From NCBI GenBank assembly GCA_039179965.1, contig JBCDEC010000075.1, positions 1 to 17,925 of the forward strand: a DNA stretch of 17,925 nt. Reading direction: 5' to 3'. The notes beneath the pieces were generated by a model. It had not been told where the DNA came from. It saw only the letters and a list, made by a program, of their open reading frames with translations, and ran no database searches. The position numbers and the translations under genes are program-made. Shown here one piece after another: positions 7,492-15,057 of the stretch. Within the stretch, counting starts at the first letter, position 1, and the number at the start of each line of letters is the position of its first letter. The stretch comes from Marinibacterium sp039179965. GTDB lineage: Bacteria > Pseudomonadota > Alphaproteobacteria > Rhodobacterales > Rhodobacteraceae.

Positions 7492-7862
7492 CCTTCAGGC
7501 CTTTGACCTTCAGCGCTCGCGTCGCAGGACAGATCGGCGTTCTTTTGGACGACGAGTGTTCGGCGCGGGCTGCGCTGGCTGAAGTTGCGCGCGACCCGAT
7601 GGACCGGTGCGTAATGATCCCTGGGACCGGCAACGGGCGCCGGAATGGCACCAGCCGAAACATGATCTTTGGCGTCGCAGGAATCGCCGCTTCTCTGTCG
7701 CGCCTTGCGGCGCGCTGCCCCAGAGCCCCGACGGCCACGAATTCACCCGCCAGTGTCGCCGCATTGCGGGGACGCGCAACGTTTCTTCATCCCCGTGAGG
7801 TGGCCGGGCTTGTGAGCGATAGCCGGGGCGTTGGGTCCCGTCCGGTCGGAGCACTGCTCTGA
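7488..7862 (+). CDS. Small protein of unknown function inside the catabolic operon
   Basis: This frame encodes 124 residues that I do not recognise. It is supported as a gene by its tight fit: its ATG overlaps the previous stop (ATGA at 7488-7491) and its TGA overlaps the next start (TGATG at 7860-7864). Codon use is GC-rich at third positions like the neighbours. The composition is rich in Ala, Arg and Gly, with 4 Cys (ECSAR, RCVMI, RCPRA... region) and motifs such as MIPGTGNGRRNGTSRN near residues 43-58. There is no signal peptide and no clear membrane segment. It could be a small subunit or accessory factor for the adjacent flavoprotein or hydratase. It could also be a decayed or frameshifted gene, since a 372-base spacer would be unusual in an operon otherwise packed to overlap. 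Confidence 0.5.
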   Translation: MTFRPLTFSARVAGQIGVLLDDECSARAALAEVARDPMDRCVMIPGTGNGRRNGTSRNMIFGVAGIAASLSRLAARCPRAPTATNSPASVAALRGRATFLHPREVAGLVSDSRGVGSRPVGALL

Positions 7863-10282
7863 TGAAGCTTGAGACACAGGTCGTGGTGATAGGGGGCGGC
7901 GTCGTCGGCGCGGCGATCCTGTATCATCTGACACAGGCCGGTGTCGCGGATTGCATGCTGCTCGAACGCTCTGAACTGACATCCGGGTCAACCTGGCATG
8001 GCGCCGGGGGCGTTGGCACGTTTGGCGGCGGCGCAAATGCAGCCTGGCTGCACAAATACGGCTTTGAGATGTATGCCCGGCTCGAAGCGGACACAGGTCT
8101 GTCTACCGGTTTTCACCATGTGGGCGAAGTGGCCATCGCGCGCACCGAGGCGCGCCTTGATGAGATGCGCCGCCACAAGGCCCTGCATCGCCGCAACGGG
8201 GTCGAGACGCATTGGCTGAGCCCAGCCGAGCTTGCCGAAAAGGTTCCGGTGATGGATCCGGCCACGATCCTCGGTGCTCTGTTTGAGCCCAGCTATGGGC
8301 ATGTTGACCCCTCAAGCACCACCAACGCCTGGGTCGCCGGCGCGCGCAAAGGCGGGGCGGGCGTGCACCGGCATACTCCGGTCATCGAAACCAATCCGCG
8401 CGCGGACGGGACGTGGGACGTGGTCACGCCCGCGGGCACAATCAAGACACAGCATGTCGTCAACGCCGCCGGGCTCTGGGGTCGTGAGGTGGCCGCCCTT
8501 GCCGGGATCACCCTGCCGATGATGCCCGTGGAGCATCATTACTTTGTCACCGATCGCATCGACGCCGTGGCGGCGCTGCGCGATGAACTGCCATTGATCG
8601 GAGATGCGGACGCCGAATACTACCTCCGCCAGGAACGCGACGGTCTGTTGCTGGGAGTCTACGAAGACACCTGCACCCACTGGGCCGAAAACGGCACGCC
8701 GCTGGATTTCGGACATGACCTGCTGCCCGATGCGCTGGAGCGGATTGAACGCAACCTGGCTCAGGCGATTGAGGCCGTGCCGTGTCTGGGCACGGCAGGG
8801 ATCAAACGGGTCATAAACGGGCCGATCATGTTCTCTCCCGATCTGGCCCCGCTTGTCGGGCCTGTTCCCGGCAAGCAGAACTACTGGTGTGCCAACGGTG
8901 TCATGACCGGGTTCACGCAGGCGGCCGGGATCGGGCTGATCCTGGCCCACTGGATCACCGAAGGCGAACCGCCTTTGGATGTGGCCATGTGGGACGTGGC
9001 GCGCTTTGGGCCATGGGCGGACAAGGCTTTTGTGAAGGCCCGTACAGGAGACATGTACGCCACGCGGTTCAAGACGCTTTACCCGTATGAGGATCGCCCG
9101 GCGGGACGGCCTGTGACGACAACACCGGCCTATGATTTCCACAAATCCAGGGGCGCGGTGTTTGGCGCCTCGGATGGCGTGGAGTATCCGTTGTGGTTCG
9201 CGCCTGACGGCGTGGAGCCTCGCGACAGCCTGACCTACGGTCGCCCCAATTGGTTCGAACATGTGGGCCGGGAATGCCGGGCTCTGGCCGACGGGGTCGG
9301 CCTCATCGATATCACCACCTATGGCAAACACGCCGTGCGCGGCCCGGGTGCATATGATTGGCTCAATCACGTGCTCGCCGGTCGCATCCCGACCGAGGAC
9401 GGGCGCCTGACTCTTTCGGCAATGCTGAACCCGAGCGGCCGGGTCGAGGCCGAGTTTTCGGTCCTGCGCATTGCGCCCGAAGACTACCTGCTGATCGGCT
9501 CGGGCACTGCGGACCGGTTCGTTCACCGCTATTGGCGCGCCTATCTGCCGGCTGAAGGGGTGGAGGTGCAAAGCCTCACACGCACATTGTCTGGCCTGTC
9601 GGTCTCTGGCCCGAACGCGCGGGCCCTGTTGCAGCGGCTGACCAGGGCAGATCTGTCGCCCGACGCCTGGGCCTACGGGCGCGGCGGGCGCATCGATTTG
9701 GGCCCGGTCAAAGACGCGCTTGTCATCCGCGTGGCCTATACCGGCGAACAGGGTTTCGAACTCTGGGTGCCGGCGGGCGATCACCTGCCATTGCTCGAGG
9801 CGCTTTGGGACAAGGGCCAGGACCTGGGCGTTACACTCGCCGGCGTGCGCGCGCTGAACGCGCTTCGCATCGAAAAAGGATTTGGCGCCTGGGGGCTGGA
9901 ATACTCCCCGGATTACACCCCCTGGGAGAGCGGCATGGACCGTCTGGTCAAGCTCGACAAAGGCGACTTTGTGGGCCGCGACCGCGCCCTGGACAGTCGG
10001 AACGCGGCCAAATCCTATGCTTTGCGCAGCTTTCTGATCGACAGCGCCGGGCCGGATCCATGGGGCGGTGAACCGATTGAGAAGGACGGCACGGTGGTGG
10101 GGTATCTCAGCTCCGTCGCCTCTGGCGTCCGCGTCGGGCAAGTCTGCGCGCTGGGGTATCTCTATGGCCCCCATGCCGAGGCAACGGACGGGTTGACCGT
10201 CGATGTTCTTGGCACACCCCGACCCGTCACCGTCCTGTCCCAAGCGCCGTTCGATCCGTCAGGCGCGCGGATGCGCTCTTAA
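7862..10282 (+). CDS. Dimethylglycine/sarcosine dehydrogenase-like flavoprotein with aminomethyltransferase domain
   Basis: This 806-residue two-part enzyme has an N-terminal DAO-type FAD domain (about 5-365) with the dinucleotide motif G11-G-G-V-V-G16. STWHGAG follows, where H46 matches the His that binds FAD covalently in DMGDH and sarcosine dehydrogenase. Next come a short FAO_M linker (about 370-430) and a GCV_T plus GCV_T C-terminal barrel (about 440-805; ends APFDPSGARMRS). Relatives oxidise an N-methyl group, and the second domain passes the one-carbon unit to tetrahydrofolate. The length is typical. It is fourth in the operon, its start overlaps the preceding stop (TGATG), and the ABC importer follows after 37 bases, so the imported compound is probably its substrate or precursor. 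Family certain. The substrate could be dimethylglycine, sarcosine or another N-methyl amino acid. Confidence 0.9.
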   Translation: MKLETQVVVIGGGVVGAAILYHLTQAGVADCMLLERSELTSGSTWHGAGGVGTFGGGANAAWLHKYGFEMYARLEADTGLSTGFHHVGEVAIARTEARLDEMRRHKALHRRNGVETHWLSPAELAEKVPVMDPATILGALFEPSYGHVDPSSTTNAWVAGARKGGAGVHRHTPVIETNPRADGTWDVVTPAGTIKTQHVVNAAGLWGREVAALAGITLPMMPVEHHYFVTDRIDAVAALRDELPLIGDADAEYYLRQERDGLLLGVYEDTCTHWAENGTPLDFGHDLLPDALERIERNLAQAIEAVPCLGTAGIKRVINGPIMFSPDLAPLVGPVPGKQNYWCANGVMTGFTQAAGIGLILAHWITEGEPPLDVAMWDVARFGPWADKAFVKARTGDMYATRFKTLYPYEDRPAGRPVTTTPAYDFHKSRGAVFGASDGVEYPLWFAPDGVEPRDSLTYGRPNWFEHVGRECRALADGVGLIDITTYGKHAVRGPGAYDWLNHVLAGRIPTEDGRLTLSAMLNPSGRVEAEFSVLRIAPEDYLLIGSGTADRFVHRYWRAYLPAEGVEVQSLTRTLSGLSVSGPNARALLQRLTRADLSPDAWAYGRGGRIDLGPVKDALVIRVAYTGEQGFELWVPAGDHLPLLEALWDKGQDLGVTLAGVRALNALRIEKGFGAWGLEYSPDYTPWESGMDRLVKLDKGDFVGRDRALDSRNAAKSYALRSFLIDSAGPDPWGGEPIEKDGTVVGYLSSVASGVRVGQVCALGYLYGPHAEATDGLTVDVLGTPRPVTVLSQAPFDPSGARMRS

Positions 10283-10319
10283 CAACAAGCTTGCTCCCTC
10301 CAACAGAAAGGAACCGACA

Positions 10320-11111
10320 ATGACCTTCTTCACCAAATCCCTCGGGGCGATCACGGGCCTCGCGATCGGCCTCAGTGCCACTCTCGCGGCGGCCCAAGAG
10401 GTGCTCCGTGTCGGCGTGTCGTCCGGCTACCCACCCTTCGACGTGCTGGAGCCCGATGGCACCTTGTCCGGTTTCGATATCGACATTGCCAATCTCCTGT
10501 GCGCGGAGATGGAAATGACCTGTGAGTTTGTCGACATCGACTGGGACGGCATTATCCCGGCGCTTCAAGCCAACCGGTTTGACGCCATCGTGTCGTCGAT
10601 GGGCATTACAGAAGACCGCATGAAGCAGGTGGATTTCACCGATCGGTACTATTACTCCGCCTCGGCCCTGATTGGGCCCAAGGACACCGGCATTGCAAGC
10701 GCGGACGAAGCGGGGACAGCCGGCAAGGCCATCGGCGTGCAGCGGGCAACCGCCCATGAATGTTATGTGCAGAAATTCTTCCCCGGCGCGCAAATGCGCC
10801 AGTATCAAACATCGGAAGAAGCTTACCTCGACCTGCAAACCGGTCGCATAGATGCGGTGCTGGTCGACACGATCCCGGGCGAAGAATGGATCAACTCCGA
10901 TCCGAAGAATGCCGAGACCTTCGCGCCCATCGCCGACGATCTCTATGACTTCCCCTGTTTTGGCGAAGGCATCGGCATTGCTGTGCGCAAGGGCGAAGAC
11001 GAGCTGCGCGAAGGCATAAATGCCGCAATCGAGGCGATCCGGGCCTCGGGTGCGTACCAGGAGGTCTCGATGAGCTATTTCGGCCGCGACATCTACGGGC
11101 CCAGCGAGTGA
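10320..11111 (+). CDS. Polar amino acid ABC transporter, periplasmic binding protein
   Basis: This is a 263-residue SBP_bac_3 family binding protein of the HisJ/ArgT type. The signal peptide (residues 1-25) is cut at about AAA-QE. The mature domain opens with LRVGVSSGYPPFD and GTLSGFDIDIA. R100 in GITEDRMKQVDFT and D183 in AVLVDTIPGEEW occupy the places that, in HisJ-like proteins, bind the alpha-carboxylate and alpha-amino groups. The ligand therefore probably keeps an amino-acid head group. The ATG at 10320 was chosen for its AGAAAGGAA ribosome-binding site (about 10305-10314) and the complete signal peptide; the frame is open further upstream inside the previous gene. It lies 37 bases after the flavoprotein and 4 bases before the first permease gene. 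No terminator is seen in either gap. Confidence 0.92.
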   Translation: MTFFTKSLGAITGLAIGLSATLAAAQEVLRVGVSSGYPPFDVLEPDGTLSGFDIDIANLLCAEMEMTCEFVDIDWDGIIPALQANRFDAIVSSMGITEDRMKQVDFTDRYYYSASALIGPKDTGIASADEAGTAGKAIGVQRATAHECYVQKFFPGAQMRQYQTSEEAYLDLQTGRIDAVLVDTIPGEEWINSDPKNAETFAPIADDLYDFPCFGEGIGIAVRKGEDELREGINAAIEAIRASGAYQEVSMSYFGRDIYGPSE

Positions 11112-11115
11112 TCCG

Positions 11116-11805
11116 ATGGAGGATCTATGGGAATATCGAAATCTCCTGTTCCAGGGCACGCTGACCACCGTCAGCCTTGCCCTGGGCGGACTGGCGATTT
11201 CCCTTGCCCTGGGCCTGCTTGGGGCCTGGGGTAAACTGGGGCGGTCCAGGCTGGGGCAGCGGGTAGCGGGGACCTATGTCACCGTGGTGCGGTCGATCCC
11301 GGACCTCTGTCTCATGCTGCTGCTGTTTTATGGCGGCCAGACGGCGTTGAACCAGATCGGGCAAGCCACCGGCGCTTGGGAGTATCTGGAGGTCAATCAG
11401 TTCGTGGCCGGAATTACGACCATCGGCCTGATCTTTGGCGCCTATATGACGGAAACGTTCCGCGGGGCCTTTCAGTCTATTCCAAAAGGTCAGTTCGAGG
11501 CCGCGACGGCCGTGGGCATGACCGGCGTTCAGACCTTTCGCATCATCACACTGCCGCAGTTGATGGGCTATGCCATCCCGTCTTTGGGCGTGAACTGGAT
11601 GGTTCTGCTGAAGACCACGGCGCTGGTGTCCGTCATCGGATTGCAGGACGTCGTCTGGTATGCGCTGTCGGGCGGTCGCGCCACGCGAAACCCTTTCGCC
11701 TTTTTTCTGGCCGTCATGGCCATCTACCTGGTGCTGACGTTCGTCTCAGAGCTGATCCTGCGCTGGCTTGAGCGTCGCTACACCCTCGGACGGAGTTCGC
11801 CGTAA
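11116..11805 (+). CDS. Polar amino acid ABC transporter, permease (HisQ-like)
   Basis: This is a 229-residue inner-membrane permease of the PAAT family. It has an N-terminal segment at about 12-38 and further hydrophobic helices near 55-75, 90-110, 150-175 and 195-215. The cytoplasmic EAA loop that docks the ATPase is clear in ETFRGAFQSIPKGQFEAATAVGM. The TLTTVSLAL start is typical of HisQ/HisM proteins. It starts 4 bases after the binding-protein stop, with the ribosome-binding site inside that gene's end, and the second permease follows after one base. The two permeases should form a heterodimer with the separately encoded ATPase at 12625-13389. Substrate specificity rests with the binding protein. 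Confidence 0.92.
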   Translation: MEDLWEYRNLLFQGTLTTVSLALGGLAISLALGLLGAWGKLGRSRLGQRVAGTYVTVVRSIPDLCLMLLLFYGGQTALNQIGQATGAWEYLEVNQFVAGITTIGLIFGAYMTETFRGAFQSIPKGQFEAATAVGMTGVQTFRIITLPQLMGYAIPSLGVNWMVLLKTTALVSVIGLQDVVWYALSGGRATRNPFAFFLAVMAIYLVLTFVSELILRWLERRYTLGRSSP

Positions 11806-11806
11806 C

Positions 11807-12601
11807 ATGGAACGCGAAGATGACCCGGTCGCCGAATTCATCGATGCCATGCGCAACTGGAGTTCGGAAAGTGCGCCGCTCGACTTCATGCTGGTCGCCA
11901 GCCATTGGGACTGGTTCGCGCAGGGTATCGTGAACACCGTCACGCTGACCGTTCTTGCATTGGCCCTTGGCGCGTGCCTTGCGATGCCGATGGCAATCCT
12001 GAAGGCGCAGCGCGTCGCTGGTGCCAGACAGGCCGTCAGCGTGTTCGTCTATATCTTCCGTGGCACGCCCCTGCTGGTGCAGGTCTACATTATCTACTAC
12101 GGCCTCGCGCAGTTTGAGGTGGTCCGGGACTCGATCTTCTGGCCCTATTTGCGAGAGCCCTGGTGGTGTGCACTATTGGCCTTCACCATCAATTCCGCAG
12201 CCTATCAGGTGGAAATTTACCGGGGCGGCATCGATGCAGTTCCCAAGGGCGAGGTCGAGGCCGCCACCGCTGTGGGATTCTCGCGCCTTGGCCTCTTGCG
12301 CCACATCGTGCTGCCGTCCGCCTGGCGCCGCTGCTTTCCCATGTGGGGCAACGAAACCATCTTCCTGCTGCACGGAACGGCGGTCGCATCGACCATTACG
12401 GTGATCGATATTCTGGGCGCCGGTCGTCAGATCAACGCCCGGTATTACCTGGCTTATGAGGGATTTATCACCGCAACCGTGATCTACATGATCCTGATCT
12501 TCCTGTTGACGCGGGTGCTCAATCGCGTCGAGCGCCAGCTCATGCGCCACATGCGAGAAGTCAACACAGGGGCCGCACCCAAAGCCGGACTGCCCGCCTA
12601 G
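11807..12601 (+). CDS. Polar amino acid ABC transporter, permease (HisM-like)
   Basis: This is a 264-residue inner-membrane permease, partner of the preceding one. It carries an N-terminal hydrophilic extension of about 30 residues (MEREDDPVAEF onward), then GIVNTVTLTVLALALG as the first helix. The FRGTPLLVQ motif is typical of HisM, and the EAA loop is EIYRGGIDAVPKGEVEAATAVGF. The ATG at 11807 lies one base past the previous stop; a GGAG about 12 bases ahead is a modest ribosome-binding site. A longer frame from 11768 would overlap the upstream gene and has no added support. It is the last gene of the rightward operon. A GC palindrome (12592-12607) overlaps its end, and the ATPase gene approaches from the other strand. 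Confidence 0.92.
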   Translation: MEREDDPVAEFIDAMRNWSSESAPLDFMLVASHWDWFAQGIVNTVTLTVLALALGACLAMPMAILKAQRVAGARQAVSVFVYIFRGTPLLVQVYIIYYGLAQFEVVRDSIFWPYLREPWWCALLAFTINSAAYQVEIYRGGIDAVPKGEVEAATAVGFSRLGLLRHIVLPSAWRRCFPMWGNETIFLLHGTAVASTITVIDILGAGRQINARYYLAYEGFITATVIYMILIFLLTRVLNRVERQLMRHMREVNTGAAPKAGLPA

Positions 12602-12607
12602 GCGGGC
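12592..12607. terminator. Possible bidirectional terminator between the permease and ATPase genes
   Basis: GCCCGCCTAGGCGGGC is a perfect 16-base palindrome spanning the permease stop codon, in the 23-base gap between convergent genes. It can form a strong GC hairpin for transcripts from either side, but no T-run follows, so intrinsic termination is uncertain. A second 7-bp stem with a 6-base loop (12629-12648) lies in the last codons of the ATPase gene and may add to the effect. Confidence 0.4.
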
Positions 12608-12624
12608 GCGCTGGCGCTTGCCAC

Positions 12625-13389
12625 TCAGTTTCTCGTGTTGGCGAGAAAGCGGTCAAAGTGTTCGGAGGCGCCTTCCTTGAAAATCTCGGCAGGCGGTCCG
12701 TCCAGGTCGACTGTGCCCTGGTGCAGAAACAGAACCTTCGACGAGACATCACGCGCAAAGTTCATTTCGTGCGTAACCACCAGCATGGTGCGGCCTTCTT
12801 CGGCAAGAGAGCGCATCACCTTGAGCACTTCGCCCACGAGTTCAGGATCCAGGGCCGAGGTCGGTTCATCAAACAACAGGACATCCGGGTCCATTGCCAG
12901 CGCGCGCGCAATGGCCACGCGTTGCTGCTGGCCACCTGAGATTTGCGACGGGTAGTATCCCTTGCGCTCAAGCATTCCAACGCGATCCAGAACGGCTTCG
13001 GCATGGTCGCGGGCCTCGGCCTTGGACTTGCCCAGCACGTGGATTTGGCCCTGCGTCACGTTCTCCAGAACGGTCAGATGCGTCCAGAGATTAAAGCTCT
13101 GAAACACGAACCCGGTGTGTTTGCGCAACTCCCGGATGGAGGCGTCAGAGATCCGCGCGGCATCAAGATCGATCTCTTGCGTGTCGATCCGGATTTGCCC
13201 GGCGTCGGCATGTTCCAGAAAATTCAGACACCGCAGAAAGGTGCTTTTGCCGGACCCCGAGGCCCCGAGAATGGACACCACGTCGCCTTCACGGGCCTGG
13301 ACAGAGATGCCCTTGAGCACATGCAGCGGTCCGAAGGATTTCTGGATATTGGTTGCCTGAAGGCGGATTGGCTTTTGTGACTCAAGCAT
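12625..13389 (-). CDS. Polar amino acid ABC transporter, ATP-binding protein (HisP-like)
   Basis: This is a 254-residue ATPase. Walker A is GASGSGKST (about residues 41-49), the Q-loop lies in FVFQSFNLW, the ABC signature is SGGQQQR, Walker B is VLLFDEPTSALDP, and the H-loop is VVTHEM. It powers import through the two permeases on the opposite strand and sits on the cytoplasmic face. The ATG at 13389 follows GAAAGGTGCCGA. Earlier in-frame starts at 13410 and 13443 would run into the promoter and operator. Most PAAT ATPase genes lie in the same operon as their permeases. Here the gene is convergent with them and has its own promoter, with an operator-like palindrome matching that of the gntR region. 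No other permease in the window could be its partner. Confidence 0.92.
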   Translation of the reverse strand: MLESQKPIRLQATNIQKSFGPLHVLKGISVQAREGDVVSILGASGSGKSTFLRCLNFLEHADAGQIRIDTQEIDLDAARISDASIRELRKHTGFVFQSFNLWTHLTVLENVTQGQIHVLGKSKAEARDHAEAVLDRVGMLERKGYYPSQISGGQQQRVAIARALAMDPDVLLFDEPTSALDPELVGEVLKVMRSLAEEGRTMLVVTHEMNFARDVSSKVLFLHQGTVDLDGPPAEIFKEGASEHFDRFLANTRN

Positions 13390-13411
13390 TCGGCACCTTT
13401 CGGCCAGCATA

Positions 13412-13448
13412 TTTTCAACATTTGATAAAGATGTCGAATACATGTCAA
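13412..13448 (-). promoter_or_regulatory. Promoter and matching operator of the ABC ATPase gene
   Basis: On the minus strand TTGACA (13448-13443), a 17-base spacer and TCAAAT (13425-13420) form a plausible sigma-70 promoter, with transcription starting about 20-25 bases before the ATG at 13389. Overlaid on it is TTTTCAACA (13412-13420)-N11-TGTCGAATA (13432-13440), nearly the same as the 9-bp palindrome at 5693-5720 (spacer one base longer, two arm mismatches). The overlap with -10 and spacer fits repression. Control by the GntR protein is inferred. Confidence 0.55.
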
Positions 13449-13511
13449 GCGAAGCCGTTCACACAGCGGCCAATCTGGCCTGAATGCCCGGATTTTGACC
13501 ACGACGAAGGC

Positions 13512-14381
13512 TCAAAGACGCGCAAGCAGGAAACCCGCGACGCGGTCTGCGGCTGTCGCCACGATTTGCGGGTCGTCGTAGATATCCGTCTGGCCCTTGG
13601 ACACAATGGAGAAGCGTTCTTTCTCGCCAGGCACCGCCGCGTAGAACGTCTCGGCCCAGACCGGGTTCAACGCATTGGGTCCGTGAATCTGCAAAAACGG
13701 CATGGTGACGCCGGGTGCCGCGCTTTGCACATCAAACGGCAGAAAGTATTCGCGCGACATGACGGCAAAGGCGTTGGTGTAGTTTGGATGCGCGGCGCGC
13801 CCGGCATAATAGTCGTGGGTGGATTGGATCATCATCGCAGCGTCCCGGTCGAGCGCCACAGCCGGAATCGTCTGAACCAGCCCCGTTCTCTCAAACTGCG
13901 TGCGCGCGGCGTGGCCCTCCGCGACTTTTTGGGCAAACCCGTCAGGATCTGCGGCTTTCATCGCTGGTACGTCCCGATAATATCCCGCGATCGCGGCAAA
14001 CGCCTTGATGTTGGGATGATCCCGAATGGCATGTGCAAGATAGCCCGACCCAAGGCAGATCCCGACCGCACCCAGACGCGCCGCGTTGACCTCGGGTTGC
14101 GTGGCCAGGGCCGCCAAAGCGGCCCTGAGATCGGCGATCTTGCTTGGATAATGCTCATATTGCCGGGGTGTGCCGCCGCTTTCCCCATAATAGCGATGAT
14201 CGATCGCCAAAGCGGCAATCCCCCTGTCGGCCAGTGCCTTGGCGTATGTCCCTGTCACCTGTTCTTTGACTGACGTCATCGGGCCGCCGGTGATGACGCC
14301 GGGATGTGGCCCATCCCCTTCGGGCAGATGAAGGTCGCCGACCAACGTGTCGCCGTCCACGTCAAACCGGATGCGTTTCAC
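13512..14381 (-). CDS. Alpha/beta hydrolase with Cys at the nucleophile position (dienelactone-hydrolase-like)
   Basis: This is a 289-residue cytoplasmic alpha/beta hydrolase. The oxyanion region reads HPGVITGGPM. The strand-4 motif is AIDHRYYGESGG (61-70), and the nucleophile elbow is VGICLGSGY, with C109 in place of the usual Ser, as in dienelactone hydrolase and in YcjY-like relatives. The acid and His residues should lie near the C-terminus; H253 in LQIHGPNALNP is in the strand-7 area, while the final His of the triad is not obvious. The start codon is GTG at 14381, overlapping the stop of the upstream oxidoreductase by four bases (GTGA), so the two are coupled. The promoter is probably the one upstream of the oxidoreductase, facing the HxlR gene. 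Fold certain, substrate unknown. Confidence 0.85.
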   Translation of the reverse strand: MKRIRFDVDGDTLVGDLHLPEGDGPHPGVITGGPMTSVKEQVTGTYAKALADRGIAALAIDHRYYGESGGTPRQYEHYPSKIADLRAALAALATQPEVNAARLGAVGICLGSGYLAHAIRDHPNIKAFAAIAGYYRDVPAMKAADPDGFAQKVAEGHAARTQFERTGLVQTIPAVALDRDAAMMIQSTHDYYAGRAAHPNYTNAFAVMSREYFLPFDVQSAAPGVTMPFLQIHGPNALNPVWAETFYAAVPGEKERFSIVSKGQTDIYDDPQIVATAADRVAGFLLARL

Positions 14382-14977
14382 GAGGCTGCGCCGCGATGAT
14401 AGAGGACGGCCGCATCTGTCCCGCCGCCCTGTCCAAGGGCGAGTTCGATGTTCAAATGGGCCAAGGCCTCCAGATAGCGCGCCGCCGACAGCTTTGTGAC
14501 GGGAACCGGGGCAAAGCCCATGCTTTCGGCAAGCTCTGCGACCTTCGCGACGGCCTCCGCGGCGTCGCCGGCAACAAAGCTCGTGATCTTGTGGCCCTTG
14601 CGATCCTGGTGCGCCGCGTCCATCACATCGGCGAATATTGTATTGAACGCTTTCACCACCCGTGCACCAGGCACCTGGCTCTCTATTTCTTCGGCCGCAG
14701 ATGTCTCTTGCCCCAGCAACAGCGGCGACCAGTCATCGTTCACGGGATTGGTGGCGTCGACCAGGATCTTGCCCTGCAGCACACCTTCCAGCGGCGCCAG
14801 AACATCCCGCGCCGCCTGATAGTGCACTGCCAGGATCACGATATCGCCGTGCTCTGCCGCGTCTGCCAGCGACACCGGCCCGCTCCGGCTGCCCACACGC
14901 ACGTCGTGACCGCCCGCCCGTGCCAGGTCCGCCAGGTTGCCACCGACATGTCCACGGCCCAAAACTCCGATTTTCAT
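14378..14977 (-). CDS. NADP oxidoreductase, coenzyme F420-dependent family (FNO-like)
   Basis: This is a 199-residue Rossmann protein. The nucleotide-binding motif G7-R-G-H-V-G12 lies at the very N-terminus, R31 in GSRSG suggests NADP preference, and VDATNPVNDDW plus VVKAFNTIF match the F420:NADP oxidoreductase family (PF03807 type). Alphaproteobacteria of this kind are not expected to make F420, so the electron partner is probably a quinone, flavin or other small acceptor, as in related 'NADPH-dependent' stress reductases. The gene is followed by the alpha/beta hydrolase in a four-base overlap. The HxlR regulator gene is divergent from it 80 bases away, an arrangement typical of a regulator controlling its neighbour. 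A good ribosome-binding site (GGGAGG) precedes the ATG. Confidence 0.85.
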   Translation of the reverse strand: MKIGVLGRGHVGGNLADLARAGGHDVRVGSRSGPVSLADAAEHGDIVILAVHYQAARDVLAPLEGVLQGKILVDATNPVNDDWSPLLLGQETSAAEEIESQVPGARVVKAFNTIFADVMDAAHQDRKGHKITSFVAGDAAEAVAKVAELAESMGFAPVPVTKLSAARYLEALAHLNIELALGQGGGTDAAVLYHRGAAS

Positions 14978-15022
14978 ATGCGCCTCCCAGTGATTTGCGT
15001 CTCCCCCTTATTTCGGCATAGT

Positions 15023-15055
15023 GGTTACCAGCGTCAATTAGGTACCCAGAGGTAA
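15023..15055. promoter_or_regulatory. Repeated GGTTACC-like boxes in the oxidoreductase/hxlR divergent region
   Basis: GGTTACCA (15023-15030) and GGTACCCA (15041-15048) are near-direct repeats 18 bases apart. TTACC (15025-15029) and GGTAA (15051-15055) form an outer inverted repeat, and TACC-N4-GGTA (15043-15054) an inner one. The last box overlaps the hxlR ribosome-binding site, and a minus-strand TTGACG (15037-15032) is a possible -35 for the oxidoreductase. This would suit an HxlR operator that also controls its own gene. Inference from pattern only. Confidence 0.4.
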
Positions 15056-15057
15056 GC

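Noticed and set aside
8778..8797. 7-bp inverted repeat TGCCGTG/CACGGCA inside the DMGDH-like gene
   Set aside because: It lies in well-conserved coding sequence and is explained by GC-rich codons; there is no sign of a regulatory role.
8312..10243. 643-codon open frame on the minus strand opposite the DMGDH-like gene
   Set aside because: It is a mirror frame of a strongly conserved gene; its translation has no family signature and is typical of antisense frames in GC-rich coding DNA.
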